Of a stretch of DNA of 64,000 nucleotides, positions 1 through 11,607 are shown piece by piece. The notes beneath the pieces were generated by a model. That model saw only the letters and a list, made by a program, of their open reading frames with translations, had not been told where the DNA came from and searched no databases. The stretch's first letter is position 1. Every line of letters starts with the position of its first letter. Source of the stretch: Alectoria sarmentosa (Eukaryota > Ascomycota > Lecanoromycetes > Lecanorales > Parmeliaceae). The stretch is taken from NCBI GenBank assembly GCA_009733775.1, contig WOGZ01000011.1, forward strand, positions 186,001 through 250,000. The letters run 5' to 3'. The position numbers were made by a program, and so were the translations under genes.

Positions 1-850
1 TCTTGAAGTCCCAATGGTTTTGGTCCTGGTTTCTTTGCCAAATACATAGCTGGCTAGGTACTTGTACTCTCCATTGTAGAATATCAGAATGTCAATACCG
101 AGCAGTTTCAAAGGTCTCTCGCTAGGGTCGATTTACAGAACAGGGTAGGTATGTATGAGTGTACGTTGTACTTTAAGGTACGCTAAATGACACCCGCACG
201 CTAGAAAGATCTCTAAACGCCTAAGACTAAGGTAAGTAAAGTAGAGTTTCCGTTAGTGTTTCAATACAAATTTAACGTGGCATCATGGCCGCCATTCAAG
301 TCTTCCATCTATGACTATGTTGCCTCATCCACCTATCCAAACTGACAAGAACATAGAGAGGCTTGGAGCAGGTTGGCATTGGTCGATGTAAGGCGTGGCC
401 TTTTTCAAGGAACCCAAGAGCCCATGCAGAGTCATCACATGGGCTGAGCATGCATATCTCAATTTTCCCTCTTTTCTCACTCGCAAGTAGGCTTCTCTCG
501 GAAGAGCAATGGCAGCTGCCTACATTCTCTATGGTTGCATCTTCGAGTCCTCAGAGATCGTCGAGGCCACTCGGGTGGTCAGCTCTAATGCCAGAGCCCT
601 ACTGCACTTCATCGTGTCTAAATTGCTCGTTGGCAACATGCCACCCTGCAAAATTTATGTGGCATGAGCCGAAGCGTGTGGTACAACTGGATGAAGTCCA
701 CCATATCGACCACCTTGGAAATTCAAATATTTCACCAGCGCAATCCTTTTGAAGATTATACTGAGCAGAAAAAATATCTTGCTAAGAACGCCACTAACAT
801 AAGGCATTCACAAATGTTGCTGCGCGATTCTCAATTCAGGGGGTGAAAAA
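1..850. other. Intergenic, no gene recognised
   Basis: Short reading frames occur on both strands but none resembles a known family or shows convincing codon structure. The last part is the probable promoter of the hydrolase gene that begins at 851. Confidence 0.5.
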
Positions 851-1685
851 ATGCGGATACTCTGCCTGCATGGCTATGGATCTAACTCCAATGTAAAAGT
901 CCCTTAGGTGTTTGCCGCAAGAAATCGCTAATTGACTTCCGTACGTACTGCTGTCTAGGTAACAAAGTCAGCAGCTGGTATGTGGACAAGACTCAGATAA
1001 ATGAGGTCCCATACCGCTAGAATAACGTTGATGACCAGAGTCTTTTTTGTATAGCTCCACTTCAACATGAGCTGCGCCGGGTCGTAGGTCATGAGGCTGA
1101 ACTCGACTTTGCCTATCTGCAAGGTTGTATAGAGTCACCACCGTTTCCGGGTAAAAGCATATGATCACTCTTCCACACAACCCCTTTTCGTAGTGCCTCT
1201 GCTGACGGCTTGCAACAGGAGTCGGCGAGCTGTTTCCACCACCGTTCTACAAATTCTGGGACGGCGACTCCCCATCCTCCGTCCTCGCCGCAACAGATTT
1301 CATAGCCTCTTCCATCAGCTACAACAAGCCGGACGTCATCTTCGCGCATTCTGAAGGCGGGGCCGGAGCTCTCTCCGCCCTCCTCCGCCACCCACATAAT
1401 GTCAAATGCCTCGTCCTTGTGAATGCCTTCCCGCCATTTGACGCAAGCGGGCGCAGGAGATTAGACGTTTCTATCTCTGGGACGCCGATCAGTGTACCAA
1501 CACTTTTCGTACATGGGAAGAGCGATCCGATGGGATACTTCGTCAATCTGACCAAAGGCCTTGTGGACGAAAGGAATCTGACAACGTACTCATGGAACGG
1601 TGGGCACGAAATGCCCAATTCTGGCGAGCGAGGCATGTGGGCACAAATAGCGCAAAAAGCGGTGGAGATACTGAAGGAAAGTTGA
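851..1685 (+). CDS. FSH1-like serine hydrolase (alpha/beta hydrolase), four exons
   Basis: Exons 851-892, 959-977, 1055-1150 and 1219-1685 join in frame to 207 residues. The N terminus MRILCLHGYGSNSN is the classic FSH-family first strand. The probable triad is Ser97 in AHSEGG, Asp155 in VHGKSDP and His182 in NGGHEMP, all in family order. Length is close to that of short FSH proteins (about 200-270 residues). Exon 2 is a 19-nt microexon; without it the strand LQHELRRVVGHEAELDF cannot be reached in phase. Introns of 66, 77 and 68 nt have GTAAAA/GTATGT donors and CTAG, ATAG and CAG acceptors. Fungal FSH proteins are serine esterases or hydrolases, some acting in polyketide clusters; the substrate here cannot be inferred. 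Start and stop are clear; the internal splice sites are inferred. Confidence 0.8.
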
Positions 1686-2122
1686 ATTTTTGAGTAGGTG
1701 TTGGCGATGTGTCTTCGTTGCCTGGGGTTGCTGCGCCCCGCTAATAATAACATCTCCAGTGCGCAAGCGTCATGAGGTATTCATTCTGACTCAACCGTCC
1801 CATCTGCTTCTTCTTGAGCCAAATAAAAATTTCAGCGCGCAATCGTCGCCCTCAAAGCTAGGAGGTCCAGGAGCTGTTTTACATATCGCAAGATTTTTGA
1901 TGTTAGTGCAAAGCCTCACCCTCTCAATCCTAGCTTCAACCGCCTCACCCTAATTTATATCATAAGAATTCTGGTTCACCTGAGACGAACACGTATATCC
2001 ATTTTCGGATGGTGATGGAGGAGTTGATAACACTTTAAAGATGATAGCGAGGCAATTGAGTTTCGATTTATCGGATCAGATGCGCTATTCCTGGTGTTCT
2101 GATCTGCGTCGATTCCACTCCT
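1686..2122. other. Intergenic, nothing recognised
   Basis: No coding region or repeat could be supported here. It contains the 3' flank of the hydrolase gene. Confidence 0.4.
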
Positions 2123-2626
2123 CTAACTGGGTGTAAAGATCCGCACGAAGTTAAGGATGTTGCCGATGTAGTCTGCTGGCAAGGGCGAATCCAGCATGGG
2201 CCGCCTACCCACCAACATACCAAAGACACAGCTTCTGTGATCACCGCACGGATCTCCTCGTCTCTCGCAGAGTGGGCGCAACAGCCAAGTGGGGCACAAA
2301 GCGCGTCGTTGATATTGATTCAAGCGTCACCGTCCGCGCCACGGTTCCTTGCAGACGTCACACTTTCCAATTGCACCAAATTATTCTCCGGGATGAAAAA
2401 CATAGCGCCTCCAATTTGGGAGTGTCCAAAAAGTACATTTTCCTTAGCTTCTTGGTCTTTATTGTCCACGAGCAGCTCGAAGCGGTCTTTCGGGTCGACT
2501 ACGCCCGGGAAAAGACAAGAATTCAATTGGAAGTACCATTTGCCACCACGAGTAGACAAAACTACCATGTCTGGAACGCCCCCTTCATGTGTCCCGAGGG
2601 TACGGCGCTCGAGTGAGAGCGCATGA
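2123..2626 (-). pseudogene. Possible relic of a BAHD/trichothecene-acetyltransferase-like gene
   Basis: Read on the minus strand, 2568-2320 encodes a protein-like segment ending GAMFFIPENNLVQLESVTSA. It resembles the segment of fungal BAHD acyltransferases (Transferase family) that precedes the helix with the DAL..LLWR motif. A different frame at 2323-2123 continues with LDSPLPADYIGNILNFVRI, which resembles the family segment LxPPLPxxYFGN. The pieces are in the correct order but separated by a frame change and stops. Neither the catalytic HxxxDG motif nor the DFGWG motif is visible. I read it as a degraded fragment. The identification rests on short motif resemblance only, so a chance match is possible. 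Confidence 0.35.
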
Positions 2627-4582
2627 AGACCCTTCTACTGCACTGGCATGTCCATTGAGGAGCTCGCACGCCACAAATCGAGTCTTACATGTCTGCATGA
2701 AAGGATCCTAAATGCATATCTGTTACAACGCCGACGAACGCTAGGCCTCACGAAAAAACACGCATATCAGATGCATGTTTGACGGACCCGACAAACCTCG
2801 AGACCCACTCGTCTGCATGTGATCATGCAGCGCATTGACAGAGATTTACACCGCAGCCATATCATATGTACCCCTCTCCACCGACCAGATTTACGGAATG
2901 TAGGGTTAGGGCTGCTACCAGCTGGTGCCACCGTTGTCCAGACATCTGTAAACGCACCCCCCCCCCCTTATATGGACCTGGGGACAGGGCCAGGTTGTGA
3001 GATATATACTAATTGTCGCATGTCAGTTCCTTGGGTCTTGTCCATAGATTCGAGCGAAACTCTGCAGCAGAACTACCTACCTATAGCCCGGCAAGCATGT
3101 GGCAAATGAGCATTGATGCAACAAGCCAACTAATCCGTGGTCAAGTCCGGACCACGTGTGCAGTATCATGTGTGCTTGTGCACATTTATCTGCAGCGCAC
3201 CTACCAGCGCTACAACTGGACAACAACAAGACCAGCAGTTTGAGAGAAGGCTTGTGCCAAAGGACGGCCACGACTCACTCGAATTCTGATCCAGATACGA
3301 CTGCGATAATTTTCGCTGGCATCGACGCGTTCTAGTTGGCTAGTCCCGCATCCCGACGTCAAAAAATTGCCCGAGACTCGTCTCCCAGGTGATGTTTTGA
3401 TGGCCAAAGCAGTTTCCCTGCATGAGCTAATGCAAAGCTGACAGGCCCAGGAAAGGCCAAAAAAACCATTGCTCAGTATATTACATTGCTCAGTACATTA
3501 CATGATAATATCTTACCATTCATGAGCTCAACGCAATTTTTGTTCGGTCACACTGCTGACTGCTCGGGCGTCGCATCCCAAGATCCCATTGGGGCGGGTC
3601 TATGCCGCATGTGTGCCCCGCATCTTGCGATATGAGGATCCATGAGATGAGTACTTCGACGACTACCTTTGAGTTTCACCCCTAGCCCCATATCATTGCA
3701 TGATTGGCCTTAGGTACAGTCCATGCCCTCACCAATTTCTATTTACCTCTTGCACTCATACAGAAATTACCCTCGATATGTTAGTAGCAAGCAATTCTCG
3801 CAGAATGAACGAGACCTTTCATCCTGCACATGAACCGCCGAACGTCCAATCATTACCGCGACGGTAGATTACAACGTTTAATTGACCCTTTCAAGAATCT
3901 AACGACTCTAGTACGCCTGAGGCGAAGGCTGCCTTTCGAGAGATAGAGAGATTCGTCTTCACTATTACTAAAACTCGGTGAAAGCTGCGTACTAAGAACA
4001 TCAATAGATGCAACATAGGGCCTTCAGCCCCCGAGTAAATTTTGGCTGATTAAAACGCATGATTGAACATGACACAGACGAGCCTCTGACGCGCCATTGG
4101 TTTCTCAAACTTGAAGCCAGCTCTGGTCATGGTGGTTGACCATCACCTTAAAAACATTTCCCTCTAATCTTGACGATTAATGCCACTCGACTAAGACAAG
4201 AGAACCGCCTCTTCGCGTTTACTACCTCATTGACATCAAATGTAGGAATGTTGGAGTATCTTGAATATTCACGCTCTCTGCCCACAGACCCTTCTTCCTA
4301 GATGATCACACTTCTCCAAAAGCGTCTCTAGCCCCAAAGAATCCAGGCCCTGGAGTTCCACATTCTCACCTATTCCATTGCATTGAAAGTCCAAACTTTG
4401 GCTACCTCGATACAACCGTCGGCGTCTACTACGCCTTCTTCTTCAAACCCTTGGGTAGTCCTCCTTCGGACGTACGTAACACCATCTTCTGAAGACAGGG
4501 GCAGGAAGCACTGCTGACTTCCCAATCTTCGCAGCTCTTGACAGGCGCGACGCCACACTCCCCACCAAATACTGTAGCAATA
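2627..4582. other. Long gene-free stretch
   Basis: No convincing gene. It contains a C10 run near 2958-2967, a two-unit 17-bp tandem repeat at about 3468-3502 (CATTGCTCAGTAYATTA) and scattered short frames without family resemblance. Confidence 0.5.
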
Positions 4583-5017
4583 AGTGCTCGCATACTCGTA
4601 GACACATACACACATTGACACACACACACATGAGGGCATACAAATGACGTAGGTAGTAGTGATTGGCCTGTCCCAGCGCCAGGGCCACCACTGAATAGAG
4701 GCCTGAACAGGCATATTCTCGTCCCTAGCGCTAAGAAAACTCCCATGTCTGAGCGACATAGGCCTGGAGTGAAAATGAAGCTATATACAGGTGCGGGCGG
4801 GTGGGCAAGAATTCCATGGCTCCGAAAGAGATTGAAAACGAATGAAGAGCTATTACCTGGTGTAGGACGGGCATATATATCGCTCCATCATGACACGTGT
4901 CTCCCGCCATGACCACTGTTCTAGCAAGTTCCATGTGGGGGCCGGCCATGGGTCATGGCTACTGATCCCTGACTCCCTATGCGAATCACTACATAACCCA
5001 TAGTCCCACTGTAGCGA
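4583..5017 (-). repeat. Dispersed repeat R1, copy 1 (inverted relative to copies 2 and 3)
   Basis: The reverse complement of this stretch matches 29008-29420 over its whole length. Shared blocks include TCGCTACAGTGGGAC, AGTAGCCATG, AATAGCTCTTCATTCG, CCGCCCGCACCTGTATAT, GAGAATATGCCTGTTCAGGC and GTATGCGAGCACT. It also matches the shorter copy at 56686-56981. A CA-rich microsatellite lies within it at about 4604-4631. No terminal inverted repeat or target duplication was found, so the element class is unknown. Confidence 0.7.
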
Positions 5018-6068
5018 GCAGTCTTGGGGAATAATGTTTGAATGATACCGCTTCAATACCAAATACACCGAAGTGATTTCCTTCAGCTTGATGGACTTTA
5101 CTCGGCGGCGCGCTCGCGCTCCCAGAATCTGCCGCGGGTACAACCAGGACGAGGCGCTAAATGCACAGAGCAGCAGAGCAGCGATTCCGGACGCATTCTT
5201 ATCTCCAAATCTATCACTTCCACCACTACCCCGTGTCAAAAAGTAGGATATGTAGGAAACAACGGTGATGACAGTGATGTGTAAGATGAATGGATTCTAT
5301 CTCAGAAGGCTGCTGGGGGATGTCTTTGACCCCATACAACTGGAGTGGTATAGCCGACAAGCGCATAAGTCATAGCTGAAACATGGCCGGGGCCCCGTAG
5401 TTTCGACACCCCGGCGCGGATGGTCACTAATCTTTGCAATCTCGAGATCGAAGTGCGCTGTCACTGGTTCCTCGGTGCAATTTTGAGCATTGCTGGCGCT
5501 ATCTGGCTGACCATTTCTGTATCGTGAAATGCGATATCCAATGCCAACGTCGCAACTGCTACCTCTATGGGGACTAGCGACCGGTTCAGAGAGCAACACG
5601 TACCTTTAATGATCAGAGAGGCACAAGAAGCACAAATGAAATTGATAAGACTGTAGCCAGAGAGGTAAATCAGTAGCACTGTACAAGGTTCAACATCAGA
5701 CTTACCAAATTGACCGCAAAAACAAGACCATACGTATATAATCTTCAAAAACGTCATAGAGGAAGCATACACACTCGGACACTGACCTTATACAGGAATA
5801 GATATGGCTAATAGCTAGACTTCAAAAAGTATCTCGTTGAGCTCGCTGGAGACCGGAGAATGGCCTCCCGCCTCATTCATGGGACCGCGCATAGGCGCAT
5901 GGAGTTACGAGCAGAATAGCCACGATCGTGTTTATGGCAACACTCCCGCTGGATGAAACATGATGTATAAACCGTTGCGATTCCTCCACTAGCTACACGC
6001 GCTGGGGCTTGCACTCCAAACGAGCCACCATATCACAGCTCGATCTTCGGTTCAGCTCTTCTTCTCGC
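5018..6068. other. Intergenic with unassigned hydrophobic reading frame
   Basis: On the minus strand about 5757-5461 encodes a hydrophobic, cysteine-containing stretch (IYLSGYSLINFICASCASLI) that could be a remnant of a membrane protein. It lacks an extended conserved context and I do not assign it. The end of the stretch is the promoter of the secreted-protein gene. Confidence 0.35.
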
Positions 6069-7157
6069 ATGAATATCCAAAGTACCTTAAGCATGGTGTC
6101 TTTCAAATTTCCCACCGCCCTTTTGCTATGCCATCTCACGTCAGCATTTTCCTTGTCGATTTTGCCCGCGCAACAAATCACCGGGAGCGAAAATATCTCC
6201 GCTGTTCTCTTTCCAGCCATGTAAGTGCTTCGAAGAGGCGAAAGATATCGTTCTTTGATTGACAACCCATTTTCAAGCCTATCTAATCTCACCGCTCCAC
6301 CTCCCATTCCCGGCTTCGAAGTTCGACTCTTGTTTGACCAGAATCCAATTCTAGTCCTGTACCAGATCTACAACAACGCCATCGAAACGATGATTTGGCT
6401 GGCTGTACAACCATACAGTTACCCTTTGATAGTGGATGTTACAATGACAACTCCTTTTTATGTTGAAGAACTCCGCCTTGACATGTGGCCGGAGAGAACC
6501 ACCCGGTTTCAGATGAAACACGCCGTTCAAGCAATATACGAGGCCGGTATCGCTCTAGCCGTGAAGCCCATAACCAGACGAGGCTATGTCCCCAGGCTAT
6601 ATTCGGGCCTGTTTCTCCAGAATCGGCAGATTGGGTTCATGAAATGGCAGCACAAACAGAGGGCAGTAGCGGGCGCAACGAACGGCACCGTAGACCTTGT
6701 CGACGTAGTCAATTCGACGAGCACTCTGCAGCTCATGCATGTTGACGGGCCGACTAGCCTTCAAGTAGATATGGGTGACATAGTGGATCCAAGAGACTCG
6801 CAATTCAAAATCACCTACGAGGTCTGTGACAAAGACGCTTATCTTCCGGAGACATTTTCAGCGTTCCTCGACGCCATAGCAACCGCAGCAACGTACGACG
6901 AGTTCGCTACGGGTGCATTCGTAAACGCGGCCAGCGTATCAGGTGATATTGCTCTGAATGTGCACGGATCGGATGTCGACTCATCGCTCAGCTGGCGCCG
7001 ATTAGTAAGGACGTTGACGTTGCTCTGGGAAAATATCATCATGGACCATAATTTCAAAGAATTGGACTTTGAGATATTCTACGCGGGGCGAAAGATCGGT
7101 GAAGGTTTCATTATGAACTTGACTGCACCTCGAACAAGCATGGCATTCTCCTGCTAG
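6069..7157 (+). CDS. Predicted secreted protein of unknown function, one intron
   Basis: Exon 1 runs from an ATG at 6069 to 6220. A 57-nt intron follows (6221-6277, donor GTAAGT, acceptor TTCAAG), and exon 2 (6278-7157) continues in phase. The N terminus carries a hydrophobic segment (FKFPTALLLCHLTSAFSLS) followed by polar sequence, which fits a signal peptide; a second ATG at 6093 would also keep it. The mature part is about 300 residues, has no transmembrane segment, and contains several N-x-S/T sites and a C-terminal WRRLVRTLTLLWENIIMDHN helix. I recognise no domain. Fungal proteins with this layout (signal, IPGFEVRLLFD-like start of the mature part, no enzyme motif) are usually annotated as hypothetical secreted proteins. 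It lies upstream of the first array gene, on the opposite strand. Confidence 0.75.
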
Positions 7158-7406
7158 AGTTGTGGGGAAATGTGCCGTCACCTGACTGTCCTCGGTTGAA
7201 GAACGTCGAGTGTGATCTACTACTCTCGAGAAACCTGTTGTAAAAATTCCTTAGGGTCATGCCTCATCTATCAGGACACTATCGCTCATGGCACGCCTTC
7301 GACAGGGAAAACGAACTCCATTGATTCCTCTCAGATTCGTGACATCCAAGCCCCTCAACCAATCATTCGAACGTGACCTTCCTATTGACCCATATCCTTC
7401 TTTCCT

Positions 7407-8462
7407 TCAACGTGCCTCCTTCCGGCTCTTAGCCTCAAGTCCGACCAGATGAGAGCGTGGACGAAACTCAACAACGTGCGCGCCAGGTCTGTCCACCACG
7501 TTGGCAGGCCCCAGTACCGGTTCCAGCTCTTCCACAATAGTCTGCAAAATATACATTTTCAGATCCCAGTGCGCGTAACCGTCCAGATCTTCCGGACGCC
7601 GCCTGCTGGGAACAAGCGCCGGGACAGCCAGGTGAGAAGAACCGCTGATGTTGAACCTGACCTTTTCAAACGCCGTGAGGGTCTTGAAGCCTCGGAAGAA
7701 GGACGTCCCGAGCACCTGAACATTCCTCGGAGAGCCGTCGTTGCAAAAGAACAAGAGGTCAACGAAGCACGTCCCCCGCACACCACCACCCGCGTGCTGC
7801 AATTTTCGAATCAACGGCATACAAAGCGCATAATCCCCCATGCTGAAATTCCCAAAGCAGTCCTTGGAAGACTTGGGAATGCTGATGGACAGCCATACAT
7901 TCTTGATATGCCGAGCCGCCAGCCGCGTCGGATGCCGCGGCATCCAAGTCGCAAACTCCTTGATCAATGGATTCTCACGGCCGGACGTGCACCTGAGCTC
8001 CCACCGGCTGGGAAGCGCGACGAAGGTGAAGACGTGTTGGCCCGCGTAAAACACCTCCATCGCTTCGAGCCCGCATGCTTTCGAGCACCGGAAGATGGCG
8101 ACGTCAAAAGGCATACATAATTGATATCGTTCGTGCCAACCCTCCCTCAGGGCTCGGACGAGCCACATCGGCGTGAGGATGGCCACGGGCTTGCAGAGGA
8201 GTTCGTGCCAGATTTGGCGTCTGATTTCGACTGGGAATGCGGAGAATGCACCGAAGGCCGATGGCGGGACCATGGTGAGGATGGCAGATGGGGGAGGCTG
8301 TGGGGTTGTGGAGGGGTTGTGATTTTTGGCGAAAAGAAGTCGGCTATTTGTAGCTGGTGTTAAGACGCTAAGTGGAGTGTTGAGGGGTAACCTATCACGA
8401 TCTAGAAGTTGGAGTAATATGGGAGACGGTGTTATACCTTGAAAGCTGTTGCTACTGGTCAT
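7407..8462 (-). CDS. Array A member 1: F-box-like/2EXR-like protein, 351 aa
   Basis: A single exon starting at ATG 8462. The first 65 residues are Ser/Pro/Thr-rich and probably disordered. The core motif FPVEIRRQIW (residues 76-85) has Trp where most other members have Tyr or Ile, so this copy is closest to the canonical 2EXR form. A long central part includes RHIKNVWLSISIP. The C terminus carries LGPANVVDRPGAHVVEFRPR, the family's end signature. It is the most divergent member of array A, together with its neighbour at 9808. A second ATG at residue 64 would remove most of the disordered leader. Function unknown; F-box-like proteins can act as adaptors for SCF ubiquitin ligases, but nothing here proves Skp1 binding. 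Confidence 0.75.
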   Translation of the reverse strand: MTSSNSFQGITPSPILLQLLDRDRLPLNTPLSVLTPATNSRLLFAKNHNPSTTPQPPPSAILTMVPPSAFGAFSAFPVEIRRQIWHELLCKPVAILTPMWLVRALREGWHERYQLCMPFDVAIFRCSKACGLEAMEVFYAGQHVFTFVALPSRWELRCTSGRENPLIKEFATWMPRHPTRLAARHIKNVWLSISIPKSSKDCFGNFSMGDYALCMPLIRKLQHAGGGVRGTCFVDLLFFCNDGSPRNVQVLGTSFFRGFKTLTAFEKVRFNISGSSHLAVPALVPSRRRPEDLDGYAHWDLKMYILQTIVEELEPVLGPANVVDRPGAHVVEFRPRSHLVGLEAKSRKEAR

Positions 8463-8890
8463 TCATCCTCTAAGAATTCTGCACAATTATGTTGTCAACA
8501 ACTATGAGACCTGGTAGGCGCCAACGATACTCTCTGTCAACCATTGACCCCACTTTCCGCCATTTTCTTTTCCCGCAACCAAAACTTGGCGACACATATT
8601 CCTAAGTACAACATACATCTATCATCGTTCACATACACCTTGCTCAAATTCCGCCGTTCAAGTATCTAGCCATCGGACGGGCCAACACCAGCAATGCAGA
8701 CGGGTCTGGAGCAAAGGCTGGTACAAATTTTGAGGACGAGTTTCAGAGCGATATTGAGAGGACGGTAGGAGGGTTACAACACGATAATAGAGCATGTACA
8801 GGTCATATTTCATCATACCATATCTCTGATGCATTTCTTGACCCTGAAGATGTATTGTCCGCTTCACAATACACTTCGTACAGCACCGCC

Positions 8891-9211
8891 ATGACTGACA
8901 ATTTCGAACCTGGGAATCCGACAAGAATACGGAAAAAGAAGCGGCAGAGAGTTCAAACGGTCCAGCCAAAAACGGTGAGAATCATAGCACTAGCCAAAAT
9001 AAAGAGGCTCCACAGCGCTTTCCACGTCCTCGAGTCTCATACCACTGATTTCGTGCTCGAGGGAGAAAACTATCAGATAAGACCCTGGCGGAGCAGAAGG
9101 GACCAGCTTGAAAATGAAGAGAACGGGCGCAGTGTAAGGAGAGCCGGGTTGCTTGATGAAATATTTACCTTGGGCAGTAAAGGGGCTGAAAAATATGCAG
9201 ATGGAATGTGA
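8891..9211 (+). CDS. Doubtful short gene or 3' exon, basic protein
   Basis: From ATG 8891 the frame encodes about 106 residues with a strongly basic patch (RIRKKKRQR), which could be nuclear. The same frame stays open upstream to about 8585 with plausible disordered sequence (SDIERTVGGLQHDNRACTG) but no ATG. The real gene may therefore begin in an upstream exon I cannot place. No domain recognised and no paralogue in the window. It lies in the gap between array members 1 and 2 on the opposite strand. Confidence 0.3.
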   Translation: MTDNFEPGNPTRIRKKKRQRVQTVQPKTVRIIALAKIKRLHSAFHVLESHTTDFVLEGENYQIRPWRSRRDQLENEENGRSVRRAGLLDEIFTLGSKGAEKYADGM

Positions 9212-9807
9212 TCGGAGCTTGTATAGTGAACACCTTTGCCCCGGTGGATCGCAATATTTTTGCATGCAGCATGCAAGATGCAAGAGCGAATATGTGGTAT
9301 GCTGTTGTGGGTTCGTGATTAGTAAGTAGAGTGAAGGTTCGGGTTCATAGGACCATGGTTTAGACCCCTGACCTCAGAGACGTGCTTCGAGGTTTCCGAG
9401 ATGCTGTCTTAAACAAAGCGGTGCAAATTTTCAAGATGTTGACACAACAAAAGCCAACGCGACAAGAGTCAACAAGGAATTACTAACTCGCTATTCCAAG
9501 TTTGAAGTGGAGCTTGCTATGATGAGATAGCTCTGATTGAGGGGCTACCGGCATTCGAAGTAGCAATCTGAATATGCAGCGTGGCCTGACCCTTCGCCAC
9601 ATAAGGTTTCTCATCCTGATGAGCTATTCTTTTCCTTTGTAGAGGTCTTCTCGATCATTTTTCATCTTTCCTCCATTGCGCTTTTGACCGTTCGAAATCT
9701 AGAATTCCGACTTATCAAACAGCTCTGATTCCACCACATCCATGAACACTAGCAGCTTCCTATGCCCCAAACCACCGCTCGAGTATCTTTGGTCGTTGAT
9801 ATTGCTC
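9212..9807. other. Intergenic, nothing recognised
   Basis: This holds the 3' flanks of the doubtful gene at 8891 and the array gene at 9808. No repeat or RNA gene seen. Confidence 0.4.
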
Positions 9808-10647
9808 TCAGTCGTCCATATTGTCGACATGGGGTGCACGACCTTCCTCTATCGTCTCATCAGTGCAAGGGCGAAACTCCACACAACTGACGTGGCCACG
9901 GTCATAGTACACGCAATGCCCCAGAGATGGCTGCAACTCGACCGCAATAGTCTTCTTCAAGATCTCGAATACATCTCCTGCCCACTCCGACTCTGTTATG
10001 GGACCATTTGCTGCCCGAATACGTGCTGGCTGGAGATACTGAATCTGGAATGGTTCGACATACAGCCTTTCTTCGAGCTCGAAAATCACTATGCGGAAGC
10101 CGGTGAAAGCCTTGAATATAGATAGAAGCTGTCTGTAGACTGGGGTGCGCGCAAAGCTTTCCAGCTCAATGTTTTTGATCTTGATGCGACAGAAGTCACG
10201 ATGGGCTCCAGCGCCCCCGAACGCTTCGAACCATTTGCGATAGTGGTCCTCCAGGTGTCCTGGATTCTTTGTCAGATCATCGTTGATCGGATTGGCTGTA
10301 TATGAGTACAAAGACACATCTAGGATGATCTCAATCTTTTGTAGACGGGCGAACTCTTGGGGGCGCGGAGGTAGCACAACTTGGTCTGGGTGTCTACAGA
10401 GGTAGGCGCGGAAAACGCTTTCCTTATAGAGAATCTCTTGCATTTCTGAGCTGACGGATTTGGAGACCAGCAGAAGACTGATGTATGTGGGAGGATGGTA
10501 ACCGAGCTCGTGGTAGTGGAAGGATCCCAGGGGTGATTGAAGCCAGCCCTCAGGATCAGCGACAACGTACTTGCCCCCTTTTATTACCTCGGTATAGATG
10601 AGGTCTCGAATTTCCTGAGGTATCCTGCTCAAAGTGTTTCCAGACAT
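9808..10647 (-). CDS. Array A member 2: F-box-like protein, 279 aa
   Basis: A single exon from ATG 10647. The motif IPQEIRDLIY sits almost at the N terminus (residues 9-18), followed by a longer loop than in other members and then LLLVSKSVSSEMQEILYKES, the helix that in the family follows the motif. The central FTGFRIVIFEL corresponds to the LTGFxxLxLKI strand of paralogues. The end signature is degenerate: LGHCVYYDRGHVSCVEFRP. The acidic tail ends DNMDD. It shares the minus strand with its array neighbours. Confidence 0.78.
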   Translation of the reverse strand: MSGNTLSRIPQEIRDLIYTEVIKGGKYVVADPEGWLQSPLGSFHYHELGYHPPTYISLLLVSKSVSSEMQEILYKESVFRAYLCRHPDQVVLPPRPQEFARLQKIEIILDVSLYSYTANPINDDLTKNPGHLEDHYRKWFEAFGGAGAHRDFCRIKIKNIELESFARTPVYRQLLSIFKAFTGFRIVIFELEERLYVEPFQIQYLQPARIRAANGPITESEWAGDVFEILKKTIAVELQPSLGHCVYYDRGHVSCVEFRPCTDETIEEGRAPHVDNMDD

Positions 10648-11607
10648 GTCGTTTATTTTTGCGAATCAGTCAAAGTGAGTCAAAGGCCTTGAAGGTAAAC
10701 GATAGATTTTAGGCAAGAGAAATCCTCCTGAAGCCAATCTTTCACTGTTTGCCGGTCAGCAGTGCGTTGGCTCTAGGGGCGACGGTACACCAACGTGGGG
10801 AGGTTCAATTGCGGTAGAAGTGTCTATTGATGCACTGAAGAGAATTGAGGAAAGGTAGGCGCGATTAAGTTCTTTGACTGCTGTCTTCTGACCGTATGTG
10901 TGCCTTGTATGAATGCCAGTAGTCTTTGTCCTAGAGCAGACACAGTCTTCGTTGCAGTCAGCTTCAATTACGACAAGCAGGTTGCAACACCAAGCGGTAT
11001 AGTGTTTCACCAAGTCACGTCAGGCAACATACAAGAACTCGAAATGGAAACGAGAAGAGTTGGGTAAGACTCAAGAAACTTTTGCTATGATAGCGGTCTT
11101 AATTGTGAGGATGGTAACCGCGGTGACAGTGGTGGCAGCCGTGGTTTAAACGGAACACAACAGTGCTGCAAGTATCTATGGTGACGCTTAGAGCTGAACC
11201 GTTATCACGAACCGAGACGGATGTCCACAAATCTGTGAAGGAGATTCACGTCTCTGTGATGAAAAATAAGGAGTCCGCCAGCCGCTGTTCACAAGATTAT
11301 GCTATGATCTGGGATATGAAGATACACAATCAATGCTGACTTGGATTTGCAAGACGGTAGAATATTCTTGCCCTTGTGTCTCGCCTAGAGGTCAGATCTT
11401 AAAGAATATCTCAAACGCCGAGACAATCTGCAAGCATTTGGTTGTTGTAATTTTTTTTTATATATATAATCCTACTCCCCGATCAAGTTCCAGGCTCTTG
11501 ACAAAAGTTGTGAAATAACGTCAAGGACGAAGGCGCGAATCTGCGTTCATTATAGTGTCCAATAAGATATGGCTTGTCTGTCCTCATGTACATCCTCTAT
11601 ATAGAGA
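10648..11607. other. Intergenic, no gene supported
   Basis: No ATG-initiated frame with family resemblance. A run TTTTTTTTATATATATA at about 11451-11467 is simple sequence. Confidence 0.4.

Noticed and set aside
5461..5757. Hydrophobic minus-strand frame as a rhodopsin-like membrane protein
   Set aside because: Only one or two hydrophobic stretches and no family motif in order; not enough to call.
7449..8120. 223-codon plus-strand frame opposite array member 1
   Set aside because: It is antisense to a well-supported family gene; its length reflects GC-rich codon positions of the sense gene.
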